Below, in pieces: positions 42,953-53,133 of a stretch of DNA of 64,000 nt. The notes beneath the pieces are model-generated. The model was not told where the DNA came from. It made no database searches and saw only the letters and a program-made list of their open reading frames with translations. The stretch is from NCBI GenBank assembly GCA_963806685.1, contig CAWDZB010000010.1, forward strand, positions 62,001 through 126,000, in the 5' to 3' direction. Origin of the DNA: DDH964 sp963806685. Its GTDB lineage: Bacteria > Desulfobacterota > Desulfuromonadia > Desulfuromonadales > DDH964. How positions within the stretch are numbered: the first letter of the stretch is position 1; each line of letters opens with the position of its first letter. A program made the position numbers and the translations under genes.

Positions 42953-45832
42953 TTAACCGAAAACCGCCTTAAGGTATTCCAAGGTGCGGGTGCGCTTTTC
43001 CTTCTCGATCTCCTTGACATCGACCTCGACGAATTTTTCGTCCGGGGTGACCTTGAAGATCGGCTGCCCTTTCTGGACGATGATCCCCTCCGTGCCGTCG
43101 ATAACGATCTTGTCGATGGTGCCGGAAAACGGTGCCAGGACCTTGTTGAACATCTTCATCACCTCGAGAATAAAGAGCGGCTGCCCCTTCTCGAAATGCA
43201 TCCCCTCGGTCACGAAGGGGGGCATGCCCGGGGCTTCCTGGGCATAGTACATGCCGCCCCCCGGGGTGACGATCTCGTCGGCCTTGGTCGAGGGTGGCGG
43301 TACCAGAACCTTCTTCATCGCCGCCTGCAGGTCCGGGTCGTTCAGGTAATCGGGGATGGTCACCTCGAGATCCGCCTCGACCCGGAAGGCGAAAAAGTCG
43401 GTCCGGTCGGCGATCAGGAACAGGATGCCGAGTAACTCATTGCCGAGCTCGTAGCCGGCATGAGCCTCCCGCATCCGTTGCCAGGTCTCCTTGTCGAAAT
43501 CTCCCTGGGGTTTTTCCTTGGCCAGGATGTCGTTGAGTTTGAGGTAGTCGTCCTTGTCCAGCTTGAAATGTTCGCGCAGCTCGGCGTAGAACTTGAGGGC
43601 GGCCTGCAGCAGGGCGTTGTCATGAGACCAGATGACCTCGGCCGCCGGACGGGCCGGGTCATAGGTCATGTTGAGATACTCGTAGGTATCCTCGAGGATC
43701 ACCAGGGGGTTGCGCAGCCAGACCAGTTTCCCGTTCTGGAGGGCAAAGTTCTTCTGGTTGACACTCAGCCAGCCGGAAAGGAGATGCGGATCATTCAGCA
43801 GCACCTCCATCGGCCGGGTCAGCAAGGTTCCCTTGCGATCCAGAATCTCCGAAACCGCCTTGCCGGCGTCGGGGTCATCCGCATAGAGACCAGCGTAGTG
43901 CTTCTTGGTGGCCAGAAAGGCATGGACCACGTCCAGTTTGCTCGCTTCCTCCTTGAGCTTGCCAACCAGGGTCAGGTAGGGGACGACAAAGCGGGTGGTC
44001 GGTTTGGCCATGACGTTCTGCCCGAGGAACCAGTTGACCAGTCCGTAATGGAATTCCAGGTTGGTCGCCAGGTTGGTGCCGCGCAGCACCGTCCGGCGCA
44101 GGGCCTGGGCGAGATGGAGGTAACTGTCGAGACGAGCCTCCCCTTTGGTCAGCAACAGGGCGATGTTGGAGTCGTAGGCCCCGGCCAGGGTATAGCGCAT
44201 GAACAGGCCGGTGTCAGGATTGGTGATGCAGATCCCCTGATCGTCGCGAATCTCGCCTTCGATCGGCGGCGACCAGTAGCGGATCACGCCCCCGGCGCTC
44301 GGGGAAAGGGAGCAGTCGGTCGCATTCAGGCGCGCTTCTGCGCTGGCACGGAAGCGCGGCAGCCGCTCGGGGCGCGGCAGCCGCTCCTTGTGCCTGGCCA
44401 GCAGCGCCATCGCCTCGACCAGCGATTCGACGATGAAGAAGTCCTTCTTATCCTTGGGGTTGGTGAATTTCAGGCTGTAGACCAGTTCGGTGACGCGGTG
44501 CTCGACCTGGATGCGGGTATTGACCTCCATGAAGAAGTGGCGGTCACGGTCGACGATGCACTCGAAGGTCGACGCCGAATCGAGACCGACCGCCTGGCCA
44601 AAGCGCTCCGACTGTTCCTCCATCCGCCTGAGGACCTGCAGGTCGGTTTCGAGTGCCTGGGCCTGGGCCTTCAGACCGGCTTTTTGGGCCTTTTCGATCT
44701 CCTGCGCCAGCATTTCCTGGGTCACAGAAATCTCGAGCAGCTTCTGCTCGTGCATCTGCAGGGAGCAGTCGCGGCCGCCGAGGGCAATGCACCATTTCCC
44801 GTTGCCGAGCAGCTGGATCTCGTTGTGACGGGTCTGCTCGATGTTGAGTTCGACCAGGACGTTCTTGTTGTCGCCGACGCCATTGGCCTTGACCTCCTGC
44901 AGCACTTCGCGCACCAGGCCGGGAGCATCGGCCGCCGCCTTCTTGATATCGGTATCGGACGGATTCTTTTTGGTCAGCAGCGAGGCGCCGAGAATGCGCT
45001 GCCCCTTGCCGCCGCCACCGCCGATTGCCTTGAGGCGGATGCGGGCGCCGGGGAAGTTCTTGAACATCGCGGCGCATTCTTTTTCGACCTGGGCGCAGAG
45101 CTCTTCCATCGAAAAGAGATCGATCCCCTTTTCGTAGGAGGCGAACAGGATCGCATCGGCCAGTTCTTCCAGGGTGAGCTTTTTGTCGTCGACGACCTTT
45201 TTGGCCACCTTCAGCCCCTCGGCCTTGACCAGCGCCAGCAGCGCTTGGCGGCTCGGATGCTTGGCCACCAGGGTGCGGGCGGTGACGTTGTCGATCCCCG
45301 GGGTGACCGAGACATCCACCGACAGGGCGGTACGTTTGGCCTCGTCCTTCTTGCCGGCGCCGCGCTGGGTCGCCGAACAGGGGCCGATGAACTTCAGGCC
45401 GGCATCCTCAATCGCCGCGACGAACTCGTCATCCTCGGCCATGAAGCCGTAGCCGGCGAAGATCGCGTCGTAGCCATTGTCCTTGGCAGTCTGGATGATC
45501 TGGCCGATACGCTCGACCCGTTCTTCCTTGCTTGCCCCGGTATAATCGGGAACCCGATGGATCCGGCTGGAATCGGTCAGCTTGCGCAGCTCCGGTGAGA
45601 GGGCATTCGGATAGACGATCGAGTCCTTCTCCGAAAGCAGAATGCCATAATGGCTGATCCCCATCTCCTCGTAGACGGTCATCGCTTCCATGCGGATCGG
45701 GCCGCGGCAGACGATCAGCGGCTTGAGGTCCTCGCAGGAGAAGGACCGCACCCATTCGGAACTCGACTTGCTCAGGCGACGGTCGCGATGAATCAGCGGA
45801 TTATTGCGGTAATAATCAATCTTCTCTGCCAT
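42953..45832 (-). CDS. Acyl-CoA carboxylase, biotin carboxylase plus biotin carrier, unusually long
   Basis: Biotin-dependent carboxylase subunit of 959 aa (typical PccA about 670). The N-terminal half is a biotin carboxylase: GYGFMAEDDEFVAAIEDAGL, the ATP-grasp loop GGGGGKGQRI, RDCSLQMHEQKLLE and FMEVNTRIQVEHRVTE. There are roughly 60 extra residues between SVTPGID and the glycine loop, and about 350 residues of unassigned sequence before the C-terminal biotin carrier domain with EVMKMFN (biotinylated Lys). Start ATG 45832 has GGAG nine bases before it; an ATG 15 codons upstream is possible. The partner carboxyltransferase gene is 64 bases upstream. It probably carboxylates propionyl- or acetyl-CoA; the substrate is inferred from the regulon, not from residues. 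Confidence 0.9.
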   Translation of the reverse strand: MAEKIDYYRNNPLIHRDRRLSKSSSEWVRSFSCEDLKPLIVCRGPIRMEAMTVYEEMGISHYGILLSEKDSIVYPNALSPELRKLTDSSRIHRVPDYTGASKEERVERIGQIIQTAKDNGYDAIFAGYGFMAEDDEFVAAIEDAGLKFIGPCSATQRGAGKKDEAKRTALSVDVSVTPGIDNVTARTLVAKHPSRQALLALVKAEGLKVAKKVVDDKKLTLEELADAILFASYEKGIDLFSMEELCAQVEKECAAMFKNFPGARIRLKAIGGGGGKGQRILGASLLTKKNPSDTDIKKAAADAPGLVREVLQEVKANGVGDNKNVLVELNIEQTRHNEIQLLGNGKWCIALGGRDCSLQMHEQKLLEISVTQEMLAQEIEKAQKAGLKAQAQALETDLQVLRRMEEQSERFGQAVGLDSASTFECIVDRDRHFFMEVNTRIQVEHRVTELVYSLKFTNPKDKKDFFIVESLVEAMALLARHKERLPRPERLPRFRASAEARLNATDCSLSPSAGGVIRYWSPPIEGEIRDDQGICITNPDTGLFMRYTLAGAYDSNIALLLTKGEARLDSYLHLAQALRRTVLRGTNLATNLEFHYGLVNWFLGQNVMAKPTTRFVVPYLTLVGKLKEEASKLDVVHAFLATKKHYAGLYADDPDAGKAVSEILDRKGTLLTRPMEVLLNDPHLLSGWLSVNQKNFALQNGKLVWLRNPLVILEDTYEYLNMTYDPARPAAEVIWSHDNALLQAALKFYAELREHFKLDKDDYLKLNDILAKEKPQGDFDKETWQRMREAHAGYELGNELLGILFLIADRTDFFAFRVEADLEVTIPDYLNDPDLQAAMKKVLVPPPSTKADEIVTPGGGMYYAQEAPGMPPFVTEGMHFEKGQPLFILEVMKMFNKVLAPFSGTIDKIVIDGTEGIIVQKGQPIFKVTPDEKFVEVDVKEIEKEKRTRTLEYLKAVFG

Positions 45833-45896
45833 GGGCTTTATCTCCAGATCGAAACCTTGATTCGCTTTCATTCCCAATCCCTCCCCAGCCGCACCA

Positions 45897-47621
45897 TCAA
45901 TAGAACTCGCGCTGCGGGCCCATCATCGGCCCGGGCTTGTAATGCCGCATCAGGAAGGCGATGTTTTCGCCCAGAACCTTGCGCAGATCGGTCGGCATGA
46001 CGATCGACGAGATCGAGCCGAGGGCGAGGCCCTCCTTGGGATTCATCAATTCTTTCTCGTAGCGCAGGTTGAGCGCGGCCTCCTGAGCCTTGAGCCATTC
46101 GGCGGCCTCCTTTTCGGCCTCGCGTTTGGCGTCGGTGCCATCCATGCCGGCGGTGATCCGTTCGGCCGTCCCCTGCTTGACCATGCCGGCCGCCGAGCCG
46201 CGGATCTTGCGCAATTCGCCTTTGTAGACGAACTCCTTGCCGGCCGGGCCCATGACTGCCAGGCGGGTGGTCGGCAGGGCCAGCACCAGATCGGCCCCGG
46301 TCGGATAGTTGTTGTAGGAAGCGTAGGCGCCGCCGAAGGCGTTGCGCAGGATCAACAGGATGCGCGGGGTGCGCACGTCGACGATCGAGTCGAGCATTGA
46401 GCGGCCAGCCTGAACGATCCCTCTCGCCTCCTGATCGCGTCCGGGGAGGAAGCCGGTGGTGTCTTCCATAAAGATCAGCGGGATATTGTAGACGTTGCAG
46501 AAGCGCACGAAACGAGCGATCTTCAACGCCGAATCGCAGTCGATCTGCCCCGAAGCCACCGCCGAGTTGTTGGCGACGAAGCCGACCACGTGACCGCCGA
46601 GGCGGCCGAAAGCGGTGATCGCCTCGCGGGCCCGGTCCGGCTGGATTTCGAAGTAGTCGCCATGATCGCAGATCTGCTGAATGACGATCGAGACGTCGAA
46701 AGGGGTATTGAAGCCGGTCGGCGAATTGAAGGCCTTCTTCAGCAGGGTGTTGATCTCCCAGGTCTTGCGATCGAGGGAATCGCTGGTCGCCTGGAAGGGA
46801 GCGGCACTGAAGTTGTTATCGGGAATGTAGGAGAGGAGCCGGACGGCGGTGCGCAGCGCGGCGACCTCGTCGGACACGGTCAGATCGGCGACGCCGGATG
46901 CGCCGTGGACCTTCGGTCCGCCGAGTTCTTCGGGGGTGATGTCCTCGCCGAGGACCGACTTGACGACGCCGGGTCCGGTCAGGCCGAAGAAGGTGTCGTT
47001 GGGCTGGATGAGGAAACTCCCCTGGCGGGGGAGGTAGGAACCGCCGCCGGCGTTGAAGCCGAACATGCACATGATCGAGGGGACCACCCCGCTGATTTTG
47101 CGCAGCGCCGTGAAGGCCTCGGCATAGCCGTCGAGACCGCCGACCCCGGCCGGCACGAAAGCGCCGGCCGAATCGTTCATGCCGATGACCGGGATCCCCT
47201 TCTCGCCGGCCATGTTGAAGAGCTTGGCAAGCTTGCTGCCGTTGGTGGCGTCGATGGAGCCGGCGCGCACAGTGAAGTCGTGGCCGTAGACAGCAACATC
47301 GCGCCCGCCAACGTTGAGGATGCCGGTTACCAGCGAGGCACCGTCCAGGTTCTTCCCCCAGTTCTGAAACAGGATGTTGGGCTCTTCCTGGGTAAGGACC
47401 TTGAGCCGCTCCCAGACCGTCATCCGTTTCTTGAAGTGCTGTTTCTCGACCTGGCTGACCTGCACCGACTTGATCGGCCGCTCGATCAGGGCATGCCCTT
47501 CCTTCATGACCTCTTCATAAGGCCCATGCTGGCCGGCAATTTCACCGGGAATGTTAAATTCGACTTCCTGGAGCGGAGCCAATGGATTGTTCAGTGACGG
47601 TCTGATCACATTCTTGGCCAT
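45897..47621 (-). CDS. Acyl-CoA carboxylase carboxyltransferase subunit
   Basis: Carboxyltransferase of the PccB/AccD-like crotonase superfamily (574 aa), which transfers the carboxyl group from biotin to acyl-CoA. It contains MNDSAGAFVPAGVGGLDGYA, MFGFNAGGGSYLPRQGSFLI and LPGRDQEARGIVQAGRSMLD, then ILLILRNAFGGAYASYNNY, the oxyanion-hole glycine segments of both halves. AGAGGG 9 bases upstream favours ATG 47621 over the ATG at 47630, which would abut that site. It is first in the operon with the biotin subunit. A TTTATT-N4-ATAAA operator lies upstream of its promoter, shared with the mutase operon. Confidence 0.92.
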   Translation of the reverse strand: MAKNVIRPSLNNPLAPLQEVEFNIPGEIAGQHGPYEEVMKEGHALIERPIKSVQVSQVEKQHFKKRMTVWERLKVLTQEEPNILFQNWGKNLDGASLVTGILNVGGRDVAVYGHDFTVRAGSIDATNGSKLAKLFNMAGEKGIPVIGMNDSAGAFVPAGVGGLDGYAEAFTALRKISGVVPSIMCMFGFNAGGGSYLPRQGSFLIQPNDTFFGLTGPGVVKSVLGEDITPEELGGPKVHGASGVADLTVSDEVAALRTAVRLLSYIPDNNFSAAPFQATSDSLDRKTWEINTLLKKAFNSPTGFNTPFDVSIVIQQICDHGDYFEIQPDRAREAITAFGRLGGHVVGFVANNSAVASGQIDCDSALKIARFVRFCNVYNIPLIFMEDTTGFLPGRDQEARGIVQAGRSMLDSIVDVRTPRILLILRNAFGGAYASYNNYPTGADLVLALPTTRLAVMGPAGKEFVYKGELRKIRGSAAGMVKQGTAERITAGMDGTDAKREAEKEAAEWLKAQEAALNLRYEKELMNPKEGLALGSISSIVMPTDLRKVLGENIAFLMRHYKPGPMMGPQREFY

Positions 47622-47769
47622 TTCGGACATCCCTCTGCTGATTGGATTCGTCGGTCCCCAGAATCGGCGCAGGACGCCGTTCGGGGGGGCTGCCTCTCTA
47701 CCTTAACTGCCTGAAAATGCGGAAAACCGGAAAGATTTTATTTAAAACAACGTTTCTCGTGACCCCAGT

Positions 47770-47798
47770 ACAAAACAAAAAACTCACCAAATTGTCAA
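47770..47798 (-). promoter_or_regulatory. Promoter of the acyl-CoA carboxylase operon
   Basis: Minus-strand TTGACA (47798-47793), 17-base spacer, weak -10 TTTTGT (47775-47770). A weak -10 is typical of an activator-dependent promoter. Confidence 0.5.
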
Positions 47799-47805
47799 GA
47801 AAATT

Positions 47806-47820
47806 TTTATTTTGGATAAA
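47806..47820. promoter_or_regulatory. TTTATT-N4-ATAAA operator before the carboxylase promoter
   Basis: TTTATTTTGGATAAA has the same half-sites and spacing as the two sites at 39099-39133, seven bases upstream of the -35 box. Confidence 0.6.
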
Positions 47821-48156
47821 ATATGCGCCCAGGAGGAAGGCGCCCGGCTTTTATCATCAATGAAATTTTTTACCGGCTGGCAAACCATGAAAGCCCCCTC
47901 GGAGGGACGGCCAGCCCAACGGGCAAACCCCTCACACAGGCCCCAACCAATCGAAATAAAAAACTAAAAGGACAAATTACTTGCCAAACAATTGCCCACT
48001 GATCCGGCTCCTGTCAGCCTGCCTGCCAAAGGCGGTTTTGAAATGTTTTTTGTTCCCTCGACAAAGTATTAGTTTAAATAAAATTATGTTCTGATTCCTG
48101 GTCGAAATTTAAGGGAAATTGATTCTATGGAAGGGAAAGGGGGAGGGGGGAAGCGG

Positions 48157-48190
48157 CCAGGCCCCCGCCGGAAAACCGGAGGGGGCCTGG
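48157..48190. terminator. Hairpin after serA
   Basis: CCAGGCCCCC and CCGG pair with CCGG and GGGGGCCTGG around an AAAA loop with one internal mismatch. There is no good T-run, so termination would be inefficient or hairpin-only. Confidence 0.5.
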
Positions 48191-48219
48191 TGGGGGAAAA
48201 GGGGATTACGGCCAAGCGG

Positions 48220-49812
48220 TCAGAGCTTCATGTGTACGGCCTTGATGAAATGGGTACCGACCGCCTGGGCGAGGCGGGCAACAACCTCCTCGCTGGCCGG
48301 GGTATCGAGGGAAAGTACCACCATTGCCTCACCGGCCTTGGCCCGGCGTCCGAGATTCATCGAACCGATATTGATGCCGGCCTCACCGAGGATGGTGCCG
48401 ATTCTGCCGATCAGTCCGGGCTTGTCCTCGTAGGTCATCACCAGCATGTGCTCCTCGGGCTGGAAGTCGGTCAGGAAATCGCGCATCTTGACGATCTTGG
48501 GAATCCCCTCGAAAAGCGTTCCGGCGATGCTTCGCTTGCCTTCCGGGGTTTCCAGACAAAGGGTCACCAGGTTGGAAAACGATTCCGACTCGGTGGTCCG
48601 CACTTCCTCGACGGCAATGCCCATGGACTTGGCCACCAGTCTGGCATTGACCATATTGACCTCCTGGTCGGTCTGCCGGTTGAGCAATGCCGCCAGGCCG
48701 CAGACGGTGATCGGCGCGCAGTCGAAGCGGGCCAGCTTGCCATTATAGGCAAAAACAACCTTGTTGGGGTTGGCCGGAGCGAGCTGGGAGACGAATTCGC
48801 CCATCTGGCTGACCAGGCCGAGGAAGGGCTTCATGTGCTCCATCAGGTCGGGATCGAATTTGGGGATGTTGACCGCATTCTCCAACGGCCGCCCGTCGAG
48901 ATAATTGACCAGTTCGCGACTGACGTCGACGGCGACGTTCTTCTGCGCCTCAAAGGTGTTGGCCCCGAGGTGCGGGGTCACCACCATCCGCGGATGGGCG
49001 ATCAGCTGTTGCAGGGTTTCGCTGCGCGGCGGCTCCTGGCTCCAGACATCGAAGGCGGCACCGGCACACTTGCCGGACTGCAGGGCGTCGAGCGTCGCCG
49101 CTTCATCGATGATCCCGCCGCGGGCACAGTTGATCACGATCACCCCGTCTTTCATCGCTGCGAAGTGTTCGGTGCCGATCATGCCGCGGGTTTCGTCGTT
49201 AAGCGGGGTGTGAACGGTGATGATATCGGCATAACGAACGATGTCCTCCAGCGGCACCAGCCGTACGCCGAGGTCCTCGCCGCGCTTTTCGGCAATGTAG
49301 GGATCGCAGGCGATGACCTCGGCTTCGAAGGCCTTGCAGCGTTGCGCAACCCGCCCGCCGACCTTACCGAGACCGATGATGCCGACGGTCTTGCCCTTCA
49401 GTTCGTAACCGGTAAAGGGAGCCCGCTTCCAATCCCCCCCCTTGAGGCTGGCATTGGCCACGGTCACGTTGCGGCAGAGGGAGAGGAGGAGTGCCATGGT
49501 ATGCTCGGCCGCCGAATTGACGTTGCCGAAGGGGGCGTTGACGACGATGATCCCCTTGTTGCTGGCCGCCTCCACATCGACGTTGTCGATCCCGACCCCG
49601 GCGCGGGCCACGATCTTCAGGTTGCCGGCATGGGACAGCAGCTCGGCATCGACCTGGGTGCCGCTTCGGGTGATGATGGCGTCATAGCCGCCGATGGCCC
49701 GATACAGCTCCTCGCGGGAGAGACCGAGACGAATGTCGAACTCGATGCGTGGGTCCTCGGCTAGGGGCTGCAGGCCCTCCTGGGAGATTTCGTCGGTAAT
49801 CAGGACTTTCAT
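48220..49812 (-). CDS. serA: D-3-phosphoglycerate dehydrogenase
   Basis: NAD-dependent enzyme (530 aa) that starts serine synthesis from 3-phosphoglycerate. It is the long form: catalytic and NAD domains with GLGKVGGRVAQR, then NCARGGIIDEAATL and the active-site pair of Glu and His, followed by the intervening ASB domain and a C-terminal ACT domain (EDKPGLIGRIGTILGEAGIN) that senses serine. ATG 49812 has AAGGAG upstream. It is not in an operon with other serine genes; the aroF gene lies about 530 bases upstream on the same strand. Confidence 0.96.
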   Translation of the reverse strand: MKVLITDEISQEGLQPLAEDPRIEFDIRLGLSREELYRAIGGYDAIITRSGTQVDAELLSHAGNLKIVARAGVGIDNVDVEAASNKGIIVVNAPFGNVNSAAEHTMALLLSLCRNVTVANASLKGGDWKRAPFTGYELKGKTVGIIGLGKVGGRVAQRCKAFEAEVIACDPYIAEKRGEDLGVRLVPLEDIVRYADIITVHTPLNDETRGMIGTEHFAAMKDGVIVINCARGGIIDEAATLDALQSGKCAGAAFDVWSQEPPRSETLQQLIAHPRMVVTPHLGANTFEAQKNVAVDVSRELVNYLDGRPLENAVNIPKFDPDLMEHMKPFLGLVSQMGEFVSQLAPANPNKVVFAYNGKLARFDCAPITVCGLAALLNRQTDQEVNMVNARLVAKSMGIAVEEVRTTESESFSNLVTLCLETPEGKRSIAGTLFEGIPKIVKMRDFLTDFQPEEHMLVMTYEDKPGLIGRIGTILGEAGINIGSMNLGRRAKAGEAMVVLSLDTPASEEVVARLAQAVGTHFIKAVHMKL

Positions 49813-49945
49813 GGAAAGACTCCTTCCGCTGCCGGCTTGGCGATGCCGCCGAAAGCGCTCCGGTTCGTTTGAAAACGGAAAGTCTAGACCTTTTGCGCGG
49901 CACTGTCAATGTTGTAGACAGCCGGAAAAGCGCCCGCGAAACCAG

Positions 49946-50200
49946 CTACTTGACCACCTTGAGCCCCGGCCTGGGGGAAGGCGATGGCGGCTCCTGCGGT
50001 GCGGGAGGAGCTGGCTCGCCGGCATAAGGAAGGGTGCCCGCAGCAACCATCTGCGCCACCGCGGTGGCAATTGTCAGACACTGTTTCGTACATACCCTGC
50101 GCACCGGGCAGCTGGTGCAGTCGGCCTCGCCGCCGGCAACGCGCAGGGCGTGGATCACCAGCTCGACGCTTTCCGGCTGGCTGAGGGGGATGAGATACAT
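49946..50200 (-). CDS. Small Cys-rich protein, 84 aa
   Basis: Begins MYLIPLSQPESVELVIHALR, has a cluster CTSCPVRRVCTKQC (residues about 29-42) that could hold zinc or an Fe-S cluster, and ends in a proline-rich, basic tail. GGAGTTTTCT before ATG 50200 gives a usable ribosome-binding site. It lies between serA and aroF on the same strand, beside a repeat element. I do not recognise a family. Confidence 0.6.
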   Translation of the reverse strand: MYLIPLSQPESVELVIHALRVAGGEADCTSCPVRRVCTKQCLTIATAVAQMVAAGTLPYAGEPAPPAPQEPPSPSPRPGLKVVK

Positions 50201-50258
50201 AGAAAACTCCACGCAAGTTTCTGTTTTTCGTGACCGGTAAAACTGCCAAACCTGGATT

Positions 50259-50330
50259 CTCACCACGAAGGACACGAAGAAAGCGCTCATATGCCGCCTT
50301 GGGCCTTAACTTGGTGTTCTTCGTGGTGAG
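50259..50330. repeat. Inverted-repeat element, CACCACGAAG type
   Basis: CTCACCACGAAGGACACGAA (50259) faces TTGGTGTTCTTCGTGGTGAG (50311-50330): 17 of 20 positions pair. It lies between aroF and the Cys-rich small gene. The arms resemble a class of short dispersed repeats common in many bacteria, and differ from the element at 36028. Confidence 0.65.
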
Positions 50331-50345
50331 GGGCTTTAGCTTTTC

Positions 50346-51365
50346 TTACAGGCTCTTGCCGGCAACCACGGCGAATTCTTTCAGCTTGGCCATCATCGCC
50401 GCGAATTCGGCCGGGCGCAGCGATTGCGGGCCATCGCTGGCCGCGGTTTCCGGGTGCGGATGAACCTCGACGATCAGGCCGTCAGCACCGGCGGCAACCG
50501 CCGCGTAGCACATCGACGGTACCAGGGATGCGTGACCGGTGGCGTGGGAGGGGTCGATGACCACCGGCAGGTGGGTCAGCTCCTTGAGCACCGGAACGGC
50601 CGAGATATCGAGGGTATTGCGGGTGGCGGTCTCGAAGGTGCGGATGCCGCGCTCGCAGAGGATGACCCGCCGGTTCCCCTCGGCGAGGATATACTCGGCA
50701 CTCATCAGGAATTCCTGGATGGTCGTCGCCATGCCGCGTTTGAGCAGGATCGGCTTGTCGAGCCGGCCGAGCATCTTGAGCAGGGCGAAATTCTGCACGT
50801 TGCGGGCCCCGACCTGCATGATGTCGGAATAATGTGCCACCAGCTCGACGTCGCGGGGATTGACCACCTCGGTGACGATCGGCAACCCCGTCGCTTCGCG
50901 GGCCAGGGCAAGCAGCTTGAGCCCCTCCTCTTCCATCCCCTGGAAGGAATAGGGGCTGGTCCGCGGCTTGAAGGCCCCGCCCCGCAGGACCCGGGCGCCG
51001 GCGGCCTTGACCGCCTGGGCGCATTCGAGGATCTGCGCCTCGCTCTCCACCGAGCAGGGACCGGCCATGACCAGAAAAGCACCGCCGCCGACCGTCAGGC
51101 CGGGGACGATCTCCACCGCGCTCGGCTCCGGCTTGATCTCGCGGCTGGCGAGCTTGTACGGCTTGAGAATCGGCACCACGCTCTCGACGCCGGGCAGCGA
51201 CTCCAGCGACTGCAGCACCGATTTGCCGCGCTCATCGCCGACAGCACCGATGACGTTGCGGGTTTCACCGTGAATGACGTGGGGCTTGTAGCCCAGCTCA
51301 CGAATCCGTTTCTTGACCTCGGCCAGTTCGTCCTTGCCCGCTCCCTGTTTCATGACGATGATCAT
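50346..51365 (-). CDS. aroF: 3-deoxy-7-phosphoheptulonate (DAHP) synthase
   Basis: First enzyme of the shikimate pathway, joining phosphoenolpyruvate and erythrose-4-phosphate (339 aa). An N-terminal ferredoxin-like regulatory domain (about 1-75, MIIVMKQGAGKDELAEV) precedes the KDPS-like barrel with AGPCSVES, RGGAFKPRTSPYSFQG and VIDPSHATGH, the AroA-beta type found in Thermotoga, Geobacter and many anaerobes. The N-terminal domain usually confers feedback inhibition by Tyr or Phe. ATG 51365 has AGGAGCAC upstream. A strong palindrome lies in its leader. Confidence 0.95.
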   Translation of the reverse strand: MIIVMKQGAGKDELAEVKKRIRELGYKPHVIHGETRNVIGAVGDERGKSVLQSLESLPGVESVVPILKPYKLASREIKPEPSAVEIVPGLTVGGGAFLVMAGPCSVESEAQILECAQAVKAAGARVLRGGAFKPRTSPYSFQGMEEEGLKLLALAREATGLPIVTEVVNPRDVELVAHYSDIMQVGARNVQNFALLKMLGRLDKPILLKRGMATTIQEFLMSAEYILAEGNRRVILCERGIRTFETATRNTLDISAVPVLKELTHLPVVIDPSHATGHASLVPSMCYAAVAAGADGLIVEVHPHPETAASDGPQSLRPAEFAAMMAKLKEFAVVAGKSL

Positions 51366-51696
51366 CTTTCTGTGCTCCTTTCTTCCGGTTGACTGTGACC
51401 AAACAGCTCAGGCCACCCGGATCTCCCATGGCGGCCTGCTGTTCGTTCCGGAGCACCGGAAACGGCAAAACCATGGGCGGCCGGTCGGTCTGCCCATGGT
51501 TTTTGATCCTCTTCTATCGCTTGCGGCTTACGACAGCGGACCTTTCCCTCGGGCAGACGGCCTAAAATAAAAGCCGTACCAAAAGGAGAAGCTGCTAAAG
51601 CTGTCGCGGTAAAAACGCATTCGGATGGGTCTCCGCAGGGTCGATTTCCTGTTAGTAGCAGAAAGCGTGGCGCCTGGCAAGGGTTAAATCATCCTT
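51366..51696. other. Intergenic region between aroF and otsA
   Basis: 331 bases without a gene. It contains the palindrome at 51467-51504. No clear minus-strand promoter for aroF is visible. Confidence 0.4.
51467..51504. terminator. Palindromic hairpin between otsA and aroF
   Basis: AAAACCATGGGC/GCCCATGGTTTT (12 bp), T-run on both sides. It ends the ots operon or attenuates aroF; both are on the minus strand, and it lies about 100 bases before the aroF start. The leader beyond it contains CCATGGG again (about 51427), which could pair with either arm. Confidence 0.65.

Positions 51697-53116
<1,420 letters not shown>

Positions 53117-53133
<17 letters not shown>

Larger units (their letters stand above)
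47631..48156. other. Gene-free region upstream of the carboxylase operon
   Basis: About 525 bases, AT-rich at 47730-47830 and 48040-48115. It holds the carboxylase promoter and operator. No RNA gene or open frame with a ribosome-binding site is convincing. Confidence 0.45.

Noticed and set aside
43460..45598. Long plus-strand frame opposite the carboxylase gene
   Set aside because: Shadow of a GC-rich coding strand; the minus-strand product matches a known family along its length.
51380..51440. T-box motif near aroF (GGGTGGCCTGAG on the minus strand)
   Set aside because: The T-box core needs GGGTGGnACCGCG followed by a terminator; here the terminator comes before it and the ACCGCG is missing.
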